Shown here piece after piece: positions 1 through 7,584 of a stretch of 44,132 nt of DNA; position 1 is the first letter of the stretch, and each line of letters opens with the position of its first letter. The stretch is from CAVIQK01 sp964613035 (GTDB lineage: Bacteria > Bacillota > Clostridia > Christensenellales > DTU072), in the NCBI GenBank assembly GCA_964613035.1, contig CAZTFQ010000015.1:1-44132 (forward strand), given 5' to 3'. Under the pieces are notes generated by a model. That model saw only the letters and a list, made by a program, of their open reading frames with translations. It was not told the DNA's origin and did no database searches. The translations under genes and the position numbers were made by a program.

Positions 1-55
1 AACTCCGGACACCTTGATTAAAAGTCAAGTGCTCTACCGACTGAGCTAATGGATC
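1..55 (-). tRNA. tRNA-Lys (UUU), 3' end cut by window start
   Basis: Read on the minus strand, the sequence opens GATCCATTAGCTCAG and carries a D-arm, an anticodon loop CUUUUAA (anticodon UUU, lysine) and part of the variable loop. The T-arm and acceptor 3' strand lie beyond the window. Its 5' end is 3 nt after the CCA of the tRNA-Gly gene, so the two are co-transcribed, Gly first. Confidence 0.93.
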
Positions 56-58
56 ATC

Positions 59-132
59 TGGAGCGGGTGAAGGGAATCGGACCCTCGTAAACAGCTTGGA
101 AGGCTGCCACTCTACCATTGAGATACACCCGC
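59..132 (-). tRNA. tRNA-Gly (UCC)
   Basis: The minus strand folds as a complete cloverleaf: acceptor GCGGGTG paired with CACCCGC, anticodon loop CUUCCAA (anticodon UCC, glycine), T-loop GTCCGATTC, discriminator U and an encoded CCA (complement of 59-61). It is the first gene of a two-tRNA unit with tRNA-Lys. Confidence 0.95.
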
Positions 133-144
133 AAACGCTCAATT

Positions 145-173
145 AGTATATAAAATTCTAAGATTATTGTCAA
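145..173 (-). promoter_or_regulatory. Sigma-A promoter of the tRNA-Gly/tRNA-Lys unit
   Basis: On the minus strand a perfect -35 TTGACA (168-173) is followed after 17 nt by TATACT (145-150), just upstream of tRNA-Gly. It lies in the 69-bp gap between rdgB and the tRNA. Confidence 0.8.
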
Positions 174-201
174 CGAATAAACGGCACTTTTCCAAAAAAT
201 T

Positions 202-801
202 TCAAACGTCCCGATTCAACTTGTTTTTTAGCGCAGAAAGAGCCCTGCCTCGGTGGCTGACGGCGTTTTTTTCTTCCGAAGTCGATTCTGCGAAAGTCTT
301 GCCGAGATCGTCGGAGAAAAACACCGGATCGTACCCGAAGCCGTTGTGACCGTGCTCGGAGAGGGTTATTTTACCTTCTGCCGCGCCTTCTGCCGTAATA
401 TAATCGCCGTCCGGAAAGTACAACACGACAACGGTCTTAAACCGTGCGGTTCTGTCTTTTACTCCGTCGAGCTTTTTTAAGAGGAGATCGACGTTCTTTT
501 TATCGTCGTGCTCGGGCCCCGCGAACCTTGCGGAATACACCCCCGGAGCTCCGTCCAGAGCGTCCACCATAAGCCCCGTATCGTCGCCGAGTGCAGGAAG
601 CCCAGTGAGCTCCGCGATCGTGCGAGCCTTAATCAGAGCGTTGTCAAAGAAGGTCGAACCGTTTTCTTCGATTTCTATATCGATGTTCTTTTCCTTAAGG
701 GAATGAAAACTTTCGAAATATCCGTCCAAGACAGCTTTGATTTCCGATATTTTATGAGCATTGTTGGAAGCGATAACCACTTCCGATAATCTATTTGACA
801 T
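202..801 (-). CDS. rdgB: XTP/dITP diphosphatase (RdgB/HAM1 family)
   Basis: This 199-residue protein is the size of the Ham1/RdgB family, which hydrolyses non-canonical purine triphosphates (XTP, dITP, ITP) to the monophosphate and pyrophosphate and so keeps them out of DNA. Family hallmarks seen in order are the N-terminal ASNNAHKISEI substrate motif, the acidic LGDDTGLMVDAL segment, the SARFAG motif, the HNGFGYDPVFF motif and a C-terminal SHRGRAL. The usual FAE(M/L) is FAES here, a minor change. Its start overlaps the end of the upstream GH3 gene by 11 bp, so the two are probably co-transcribed and translationally coupled. The tRNA promoter lies downstream. Confidence 0.96.
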   Translation of the reverse strand: MSNRLSEVVIASNNAHKISEIKAVLDGYFESFHSLKEKNIDIEIEENGSTFFDNALIKARTIAELTGLPALGDDTGLMVDALDGAPGVYSARFAGPEHDDKKNVDLLLKKLDGVKDRTARFKTVVVLYFPDGDYITAEGAAEGKITLSEHGHNGFGYDPVFFSDDLGKTFAESTSEEKNAVSHRGRALSALKNKLNRDV

Positions 802-3253
802 AAGTTTTTTCCTTAGTATGACGTCTGTCCTTGAATATAAATGCGGTCAATGCCTTGAACAACCCCTTGAAGACGTGACCGTTGAGCGCGGTCAGGATGC
901 CTTGGGCCGTTTCGTAAGGTACAATTCCTCCGCTCATTCCGTAGAAATTGCGGATAGGCATTGAAAGAGAGCCTTCTATCGTCATATGATACATTGCCTG
1001 CGGAGAATCTTTGGGGATTGCGCGTTTGGCGAAGAAGAGAAATATTCTCTTAAAGAGTCTTGCGAACCAGTTAAGATCCAATTCTCCAACGGTGGAATTC
1101 ATATCGTAATGACCGTTTTTCGTAGGAGAATTATCCGCAAGGGGAGCCCCCTTAAGAGCTACCCACTGCTCGTCGGGAATATCTTGTACGTTTTCTAAAT
1201 CATAATAAACTCTGCAAGCCGAATAATCGGGCATAGCGACCTTTTCAGCACGGACGTTAACCTTGCCGGACAAGCGAATATCTCTAGACGACGCGCCGAC
1301 GAGTATCTCGAATTCACCCGATTCTATCGACCAATCCGATATTGCAGTGTTGTAAAAAGAGAAAGCGCGTCTATCGAGGCTGAAGGTCAGTCTTTTTTCC
1401 TCACCGGGGTCCAGAGAGACTTTTTCGAATCCTTTCAATTCCTTATCGGGCATGAAGACGGTCGATTCCGTATCGCGCACGTATAGCTGAACGACTTCTT
1501 TTCCGAATCTGTCGCCGACGTTTTTTATTGTGACTTCCACCTCGAGAGATTGTGACAAATCGGTATCGGAAGAGGATATTTTAAGATCTTTATATTCAAA
1601 AGTCGTATACGACAAACCGTATCCGAAAGGAAACATAACGGCTTTTTTTGCTTTATCGTAATATCTGTAGCCGATATAGATGCTCTCTTTATATTCAACG
1701 GCTTTAGGACCGTATTTGAAATACTTGCCAGCCATTAAATCTTCATATTTATAGGGATAAGTTTCGGTCAGCTTTCCGGAAGGATTGACTCTACCGAACA
1801 GGATATCCGCGGTGGCTTCCCCGCCGGCTTCTCCCGATAGATTGGTCTGCAAAACGGCTTTGACTTTATCTATCCATGGCATCTCGCAGGAAGAACCTCC
1901 CGACAACACGACGACGACGTTCTTACCGATATCCGCCAGTGCGGAGATCAGCTCGTTTTGTTCGTCGGAAAGTTTCATCGACATTCTGTCTCCTGCTTCG
2001 ACCTCGTCGTTTTCGGTAAGACCTGCGAATACGACTACTATATCCTTATCCTCGGCTTTTTTCAAAGCGGCGTTTTTCAAATCTCTGAAGTTAAGAGAGC
2101 TTTCGGAAAATCCCTGCGTATAATCGTAAGGTATCTTTCTGTTGTCCAGCTCGTCTATAAACCCGACAAGACGCTTGGAATTGATTTGAGAGGAGCCGGT
2201 GCCTTGATAGCGAGGTTTTTTCGCAAACTTACCTAATACCAAAAATTCCGTACCCGAGTGCAACGGCAAAATATTGTCGTCGTTTTTCAAAAGAACGCTG
2301 CCGCTCGCGGATATTTCTCGGGCAATCGCGTGATTTTTATCAAAATCCGCATGATGATTGACGACGGATTTTCTCTCGTCCATACACTTCAAGACGTAAT
2401 CGACGATTCTTTCAACGATGACGTCGAGCTCCTTTTCCTCGAGCTCTCCGTTGTTGACGGCATCGACGATCATTTTGTCCGTAATACCGTCGCAACCCGG
2501 CATCTGGAGGTCCATACCGGCACGCACGTCCTGCACTCTGTCGTTGACCGCGCCCCAGTCGGAGACTACCATACCGTCATAGCCCCATTCTTCTCTTAAT
2601 ATTTCCGTCAAAAACCGACGGTTGTCCGCAAGGTGGATACCGTTGACGGGATTATACGAGCACATTACGGTCCAGGGACGAGCTTTTTTGACGATTTTTT
2701 CAAAGGCTGCCAAATATATCTCTCTCAAGGCTCTTTCGTCGACTTCGGACGAAACGACCATACGTCTCCATTCCTGATTGTTGACGGCAAAATGTTTAAG
2801 AGAGGTTCCGACTCCGTTGGATTGACATCCTTCTACGTAAGCCGCCCCCATCTCGCCGGCAAGATACGGATCTTCCGAAAAATACTCGAAATTCCTTCCG
2901 CAAAGAGGATTCCTCTTCATATTGATTCCGGGGCCGAGGACGGTGGAAACGCCCAGTTCCTTAGCCTCGTCGGCAAGGGCACTGCCCATTTCGTATGCAA
3001 GACGTCTGTCCCAGGTACTGGCAACGCCGACCGCAGACGGGAAGCAAGTGGACGGGGCGGACTTTTGCATAATATTACCGAAATTGGCTTTAGCTATCTC
3101 GACGCGCAGTCCGTGAGGACCGTCGGTCATTTTTACGCTCTCGAGACCGAGTCTTTTTATAGGGGTCGTCTCCCAAAAACTAACGCCCGACGTGAGGGCT
3201 GCCTTTTCTTCGAGAGTAAGCTGAGTTAAAATTTCTTTTGCTCTATCCGACAT
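791..3253 (-). CDS. Glycoside hydrolase family 3 (beta-glucosidase-like)
   Basis: An 820-residue GH3 enzyme, probably cytoplasmic because no signal peptide is seen. Residues 1-290 form the (beta/alpha)8 domain with the KHFAVNNQ motif (about 153-160) and the nucleophile Asp232 in MVVSDWGAV. Residues 310-560 form the alpha/beta sandwich with GSSQI and GLTENDEVEAGDR. Residues 580-660 form a fibronectin-III-like domain ending in GASSRDIRLSG. A C-terminal extension of about 130 residues includes a hydrophobic, basic stretch (WFARLFKRIFLFFAKRAI) that could associate with the membrane. The family releases terminal beta-linked glucose or xylose from oligosaccharides; the exact substrate cannot be read from sequence. 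The start has an SD (GGAG, 5 nt spacing) and a good promoter upstream. Confidence 0.93.
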   Translation of the reverse strand: MSDRAKEILTQLTLEEKAALTSGVSFWETTPIKRLGLESVKMTDGPHGLRVEIAKANFGNIMQKSAPSTCFPSAVGVASTWDRRLAYEMGSALADEAKELGVSTVLGPGINMKRNPLCGRNFEYFSEDPYLAGEMGAAYVEGCQSNGVGTSLKHFAVNNQEWRRMVVSSEVDERALREIYLAAFEKIVKKARPWTVMCSYNPVNGIHLADNRRFLTEILREEWGYDGMVVSDWGAVNDRVQDVRAGMDLQMPGCDGITDKMIVDAVNNGELEEKELDVIVERIVDYVLKCMDERKSVVNHHADFDKNHAIAREISASGSVLLKNDDNILPLHSGTEFLVLGKFAKKPRYQGTGSSQINSKRLVGFIDELDNRKIPYDYTQGFSESSLNFRDLKNAALKKAEDKDIVVVFAGLTENDEVEAGDRMSMKLSDEQNELISALADIGKNVVVVLSGGSSCEMPWIDKVKAVLQTNLSGEAGGEATADILFGRVNPSGKLTETYPYKYEDLMAGKYFKYGPKAVEYKESIYIGYRYYDKAKKAVMFPFGYGLSYTTFEYKDLKISSSDTDLSQSLEVEVTIKNVGDRFGKEVVQLYVRDTESTVFMPDKELKGFEKVSLDPGEEKRLTFSLDRRAFSFYNTAISDWSIESGEFEILVGASSRDIRLSGKVNVRAEKVAMPDYSACRVYYDLENVQDIPDEQWVALKGAPLADNSPTKNGHYDMNSTVGELDLNWFARLFKRIFLFFAKRAIPKDSPQAMYHMTIEGSLSMPIRNFYGMSGGIVPYETAQGILTALNGHVFKGLFKALTAFIFKDRRHTKEKTYVK

Positions 3254-3318
3254 AAGAACTCCGTATGTATTTATTCTAAAAATAGCAAGTCAAACTCATA
3301 TAAGCATAATTCTATGAT

Positions 3319-3347
3319 ATTATACCAGAATAAAACGAATAAGGCAA
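3319..3347 (-). promoter_or_regulatory. Promoter of the GH3-rdgB unit
   Basis: Minus strand: TTGCCT (3342-3347), 17 nt, TATAAT (3319-3324). It lies about 65 nt upstream of the GH3 start codon and downstream of the spoIVA terminator. Confidence 0.7.
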
Positions 3348-3370
3348 TAGTAAATTTTATCCGAAGTATA

Positions 3371-3395
3371 AAGAAAAGGGAGTATCGCTACTCCC
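3371..3395 (-). terminator. Rho-independent terminator of spoIVA
   Basis: Minus strand: GGGAGTA, loop GCGA, TACTCCC (a perfect 7-bp stem), then TTTTCTT. It is placed 22 nt after the spoIVA stop codon. Confidence 0.85.
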
Positions 3396-3416
3396 ATATC
3401 GTTATCGGTCAATGTT

Positions 3417-4883
3417 TCACAGTAAGATGCACAAAACGCCGCCTCTGCCCTCGTTGACTATTCTGGTAACGGTCTTTTTCATTTTTCCTCTTGCATCCTG
3501 AGGCATATTTTCGACTTTGGCAAGCAAATCTTCTTTGACGAGAGTGGATAGAGATTTACCGAACATATTGGCTTCCCAGAGCTTGTCTTTATCGTTTTCG
3601 TATTCCGTAACGAGATATTTAGCCACGTCTTCGTTCTGTTGACCGTCCGCAAGAGCCGGGCTCATCTCCGTACCGACGTCCACTTTGATAACGTGATACG
3701 TAGGAGCATTGGCTCTGAGCGTCACGGCGAATCGGTTGCCCTTCTTTATGATTTCGGGTTCTTCCAGCGATATTTTTTCTTCGGACGGGATAATGATTCC
3801 GTAGCCGCTTTCATCCACTTCCGTCATTGCGCGTCGGATGCTCTCGTAATCTTTTTCACATCCGGAGAGTCTCTTGACGTACGACATCAGGTTGAATTCG
3901 TCGGCGATATCCGTACCGCTCCAGCCCGACAAAACCTTATAGAAGAATTCCGGGACGGGTTCTATTACAAGGCGAACGATGCCCTTGCCCGCGTCCACGT
4001 CGACGTCGTAGTTATCTTTTATATCCTCGACGTCGGAAAGAATCTTTTCCAACTTAACGTAATCTTTAAGTTTGGAAACATCCGCTTCTTTTAGCTTTTT
4101 CGTAATATCCTCGATAACTTGGGTCGAAAGAGAAAGCGTTCTCATCCACTTGGGAGCGACCACGTCGACTCTCGTGACGGGAAACTCCAGCAGTATCGCG
4201 GTCATCACGTTGCCGAAGTCTTTTTCTTTACTCTCTTCTATATTCATGGCGATGACTCTGACGCCGTACTTATCTTCCAATCGAGCACGTAAACCTTCCG
4301 TCTCTTCCGAAGCGGGAGTCTTGGAATTAAGAATTACGACGAAAGGCTTGCCAATAGACTGCAATTCCGATATGGCGCGTTCTTCGGCGGCAACGTAAGA
4401 ACTTCTGTCGATATCCGTGATACTGCCGTCGGTGGTGACTACGATCCCTATCGTGGAGTGATCTTTAATGACCTTTTCCGTGCCTATTTCGCCGGCTTCT
4501 TCGAAAGGAATTTCCGTTGCGCTCCAAGGAGTCTTTACCATTCTGGGACGACCGTCTTCAGTTGCTCCTAAAGACTCGTCGATGAGATATCCCACGCAAT
4601 CTATCAATCTGACTCTGGCGCCGACGTCGCCGAATTTCAAACCGACGGCTTTTTCGGGGACGAACTTGGGTTCTGTGGTCATAATCGTTTTTCCGTCTGC
4701 GGACTGTGGCATCTCATCCTGCATTCTTGCACGGATTCTTTTATCTGAAATCATCGGAATAATCAGCTTTTCCATGAACTTTTTTATAAAAGTCGATTTT
4801 CCTGTCCTGACTGGTCCGACGACGCCTATATAAATATCTCCGCCAGTTCTCGTAGCGATGTCTTGATATATACCGTTTTGCAT
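3417..4883 (-). CDS. spoIVA: Stage IV sporulation protein A (spore coat morphogenetic ATPase)
   Basis: At 488 residues this is close to the 492 of B. subtilis SpoIVA, the ATPase that polymerises on the forespore surface and forms the base of the coat. The N-terminus has the family's DIATRTGGDIYIGVVGPVRT segment with P-loop GPVRTGKST (residues 23-31), followed by switch-like residues near LIDCVGYLI and an NSKTP motif in the nucleotide-binding domain. The C-terminus keeps the conserved ending GGVLCILL, the region known to be needed for localisation through SpoVM. A SpoVM-like peptide is encoded at 36515-36586. The gene is monocistronic, with a strong SD (AGGAGG) and its own terminator. In known spore formers it is sigma-E dependent; I could not define a convincing sigma-E promoter here. 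Confidence 0.97.
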   Translation of the reverse strand: MQNGIYQDIATRTGGDIYIGVVGPVRTGKSTFIKKFMEKLIIPMISDKRIRARMQDEMPQSADGKTIMTTEPKFVPEKAVGLKFGDVGARVRLIDCVGYLIDESLGATEDGRPRMVKTPWSATEIPFEEAGEIGTEKVIKDHSTIGIVVTTDGSITDIDRSSYVAAEERAISELQSIGKPFVVILNSKTPASEETEGLRARLEDKYGVRVIAMNIEESKEKDFGNVMTAILLEFPVTRVDVVAPKWMRTLSLSTQVIEDITKKLKEADVSKLKDYVKLEKILSDVEDIKDNYDVDVDAGKGIVRLVIEPVPEFFYKVLSGWSGTDIADEFNLMSYVKRLSGCEKDYESIRRAMTEVDESGYGIIIPSEEKISLEEPEIIKKGNRFAVTLRANAPTYHVIKVDVGTEMSPALADGQQNEDVAKYLVTEYENDKDKLWEANMFGKSLSTLVKEDLLAKVENMPQDARGKMKKTVTRIVNEGRGGVLCILL

Positions 4884-4944
4884 AAATCCTCCTAAATCTT
4901 TATACTAGACTATTGCCAAGGAGGAGGCGATATGCAATCGAAAT

Positions 4945-4975
4945 AAAAAAAGACGTCATACAACGTCGTTTTTTT
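4945..4975 (-). terminator. Terminator of the gyrB-gyrA-der-aminotransferase operon
   Basis: Minus strand: stem GACGT, loop TGTATG, ACGTC, followed by seven U. It starts within 11 nt of the aminotransferase stop codon. The A run on the other side adds pairing with one bulge. Confidence 0.8.
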
Positions 4976-4977
4976 CG

Positions 4978-6246
4978 CTAAATTCCCAAAAGTCGTTTCA
5001 GGGAAGTTATCTTAGCCGATATGCAAAAGACCCTCATAGCTTTTTCCAGCTCGTCTATAGGAGGGAAGCTGGGTGCCAGTCGGACGTTGGAATCATTAGG
5101 GTCGACTCCGTAGGGATACGTACTGCCCGCAGGGGTAAACTTAACGCCGATTTCTTTTGCGAGCTCCAGCGTCTCTTTTGCCGTACCGGGCATCAAATCG
5201 CAAGATATGAAGTAACCGCCGGCAGGCTCCATCCATTTCGCGATGCCCGTGTCGGCGAATTCCTCTCTCATTACGGACAAAACTTTATTAAACTTCGGAC
5301 GAAGAATTTCTGCGTGTTTTTTCATAAGAAACTTCACGCCGTAAGCATTTTTGAAGTGTAACGCGTGAGCGTATTGTGCGAGTTTGTCCGGACCTATGGT
5401 CTGCACGGACATCAGATTTCTGAGGTAATTCATATTGGATACCGACCCAGCGATGAACGCCACTCCGCTACCCGCAAAAGTAATTTTCGAAGTAGAGCCG
5501 AACATAAAAAACATATCTTCGTTGCCGTGTTTTTTTGCTTCTTTGAAGACGTCTTTTAACGGGATATCGGATTCTTCGACGCAATGTACCATATAGGCGT
5601 TGTCCCAATAGACTCTGAAATCTTTAGCCGCGGGCGACAGCCTTGCGAAGCGGTCCACCACCTGTTCGCTATAGACTATACCTTGAGGATTGGAATACTT
5701 GGGCACGCACCAGATTCCTTTGACGGAGTCGTCTTTTATATACTCTTCTACGACGTCCATATCGGGTCCGTCGTCCTTCATCGGAACGGTAATCAATTGA
5801 TAACCGAGCATCTCGGTAACCTTAAAATGTCTGTCGTACCCGGGGGCGGGGCAGAGCCATTTTCTATTATCCGTTTTCGACTGCGGCGGCATATCGGAAA
5901 AGCCGAATTGCAATCCTCTCTGAACCGTATCGTACATCAGATTAAGGCTGGAGTTACCCGACACGATAATCTCATCTCCGGTGACGTTGATGAGCTCTCC
6001 GAAAATATCTTTAATCTCCGGTATACCGTCTATCAGTCCGTAATTCCTGTAATCGGGAGTCATTTGAAAAGAGGTAGTCTTGGTCAAAACGTCGAAATAA
6101 TCCATCGATAGGTCGAGCTGTTCTTTACAAGGCTTACCTCTGGATAAGTCAAGATTGAGATTTTCGCTTTTATAACTCTCGTATCGACGAGTTTCCTTTT
6201 CCAGTAGTGATCTCAGCTCTTCTTTTGACATTTGTGAATAATTCAT
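4978..6246 (-). CDS. Class I aminotransferase, aspartate aminotransferase subgroup Ic
   Basis: A PLP-dependent aminotransferase of 422 residues. The N-terminal pattern NLDLSRGKPCKEQLDLS is typical of the Asp_aminotransf group (PF12897), whose characterised members include the Corynebacterium glutamicum AspT-type enzyme converting aspartate and 2-oxoglutarate to oxaloacetate and glutamate. The PLP-lysine lies in FMFGSTSKITFAGSGVAF, and the conserved substrate-carboxylate arginine is likely in SNVRLAPSFP near the C-terminus. It begins 3 bp after der and ends just before a terminator, so it is the last gene of the gyrase operon. Assignment to aminotransferases is secure; aspartate as the main substrate is inferred from the family. 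Confidence 0.88.
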   Translation of the reverse strand: MNYSQMSKEELRSLLEKETRRYESYKSENLNLDLSRGKPCKEQLDLSMDYFDVLTKTTSFQMTPDYRNYGLIDGIPEIKDIFGELINVTGDEIIVSGNSSLNLMYDTVQRGLQFGFSDMPPQSKTDNRKWLCPAPGYDRHFKVTEMLGYQLITVPMKDDGPDMDVVEEYIKDDSVKGIWCVPKYSNPQGIVYSEQVVDRFARLSPAAKDFRVYWDNAYMVHCVEESDIPLKDVFKEAKKHGNEDMFFMFGSTSKITFAGSGVAFIAGSVSNMNYLRNLMSVQTIGPDKLAQYAHALHFKNAYGVKFLMKKHAEILRPKFNKVLSVMREEFADTGIAKWMEPAGGYFISCDLMPGTAKETLELAKEIGVKFTPAGSTYPYGVDPNDSNVRLAPSFPPIDELEKAMRVFCISAKITSLKRLLGI

Positions 6247-6249
6247 AGG

Positions 6250-7584
6250 CTAGTCGTCCTTGCCTTGTTTAGGTTTAATCACAATTTTAATCGGCGTGCC
6301 GGAAAAGTCAACTGCTTTTCGTATACAATTTTCGAGATATCTTCTGTAAGAAAAGTGCATACAATTGACGTCGTTGACGAACATAACGAACGTGGGCGGA
6401 CAAACGGAGGCTTGCGTAGAATAATAAATCTTGAGCCTTTTTCCTTTAAACATCGGAGGCTCGTTGACTGCAACTGCTTCCGTAATAATCTCGTTTAAGG
6501 TCCCCGTACTTATTCTTGCGGAAGCCCTTTCTAAAGATTTCAGTCCTTCGTCAAGGATGTTGGTCAGGCGTTGTCCTGTCAGCGCGGATATGAATACGGG
6601 GACGAAATAATCCATGAATTTAAGCTCTTCTTTAAGCTTATTCTTAAACTTATAGATAGTATTGGTATCTTTTTCCACCAGATCCCATTTATTCATAACG
6701 ATAACGGACGGCTTGCCAGCCTCATGAGCCATGGCGGCGATTTTCACGTCCTGCTCGGATATCTCCGTATTGGCGTCTATGACTACGAAAACTATATCGG
6801 CGTTGTCGATAGCTCTTATAGACCTCAGGACGCTGTAATACTCGACGTCTTCTTCCACTCTGCTCTTTTTTCTTATTCCGGCAGTATCCACTATCACGAA
6901 ATCTCTGCCGTTGTATCTGAAAGGAGTGTCGATAGCGTCTCTGGTCGTGCCTGCCACGTCGCTGACTATAACTCGGTCGTAGCCGAGGATTCTGTTGACT
7001 ATACTCGATTTACCGGCATTAGGTTTACCGACGACGGCTATTTTCACAGGGCGATTTTCTTCGTCTTCGACGACGTCTTGCTCGGGTAAAAACTTAACTA
7101 TCTCGTCAAGCAAATCTCCGGTATTCCTGCCGAGCTCCGACGATACGGGTATGGGGGTACCAAGGCCCAGCTGATAAAAGTCGTATACGTTGTCTTCCAT
7201 TTTATCGTTATCGATTTTATTGACAGCCAATACGACGTTTTTTCCGCTGTTGCGTAAAAATTTAGCGACGTCGTAATCGTCGGGCATAACGCCTTCCTTA
7301 CCGTCTACGAAAAAGAGTATTACGTCCGCAAGGTCTATTGCGATCTCTGCCTGTTGTCTTATGAAGCGCCACATTTTATCATCGCTTTTCAGTTCTATAC
7401 CGCCGGTATCTATCAGAGTGAACTGTTTTCCGCACCATTCGACGTCCGCATAAATTCTATCGCGCGTAACGCCGCGCATATCGTTGACGATACTTATGCG
7501 CTTGCCTGCCATTTTATTGAAAAAAGTCGATTTCCCGACATTCGGGCGACCTACTACCGCAACTAAAGGTTTAACCATTGACAT
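6250..7584 (-). CDS. der: Ribosome biogenesis GTPase Der (EngA), double GTPase domain
   Basis: A 444-residue protein with two tandem Era-like GTPase domains and a C-terminal KH-like domain, the hallmark of Der/EngA, which acts in maturation of the 50S ribosomal subunit. Domain 1 has P-loop GRPNVGKST (about residue 12), DTGG and NKID. Domain 2 has P-loop GKPNAGKSS (about residue 186), DTAG and NKWD. The C-terminal domain (350-444) contains LKIYYSTQ and the RYLENCIRKAF-like segment. Its start overlaps the end of gyrA by 14 bp, so it is translationally coupled in the operon. Confidence 0.97.
   Translation of the reverse strand: MSMVKPLVAVVGRPNVGKSTFFNKMAGKRISIVNDMRGVTRDRIYADVEWCGKQFTLIDTGGIELKSDDKMWRFIRQQAEIAIDLADVILFFVDGKEGVMPDDYDVAKFLRNSGKNVVLAVNKIDNDKMEDNVYDFYQLGLGTPIPVSSELGRNTGDLLDEIVKFLPEQDVVEDEENRPVKIAVVGKPNAGKSSIVNRILGYDRVIVSDVAGTTRDAIDTPFRYNGRDFVIVDTAGIRKKSRVEEDVEYYSVLRSIRAIDNADIVFVVIDANTEISEQDVKIAAMAHEAGKPSVIVMNKWDLVEKDTNTIYKFKNKLKEELKFMDYFVPVFISALTGQRLTNILDEGLKSLERASARISTGTLNEIITEAVAVNEPPMFKGKRLKIYYSTQASVCPPTFVMFVNDVNCMHFSYRRYLENCIRKAVDFSGTPIKIVIKPKQGKDD

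Noticed and set aside
4917..4947. Plus-strand GGAGGAGG followed by ATG between spoIVA and the aminotransferase gene
   Set aside because: The frame ends after four codons and nothing suggests it is translated.
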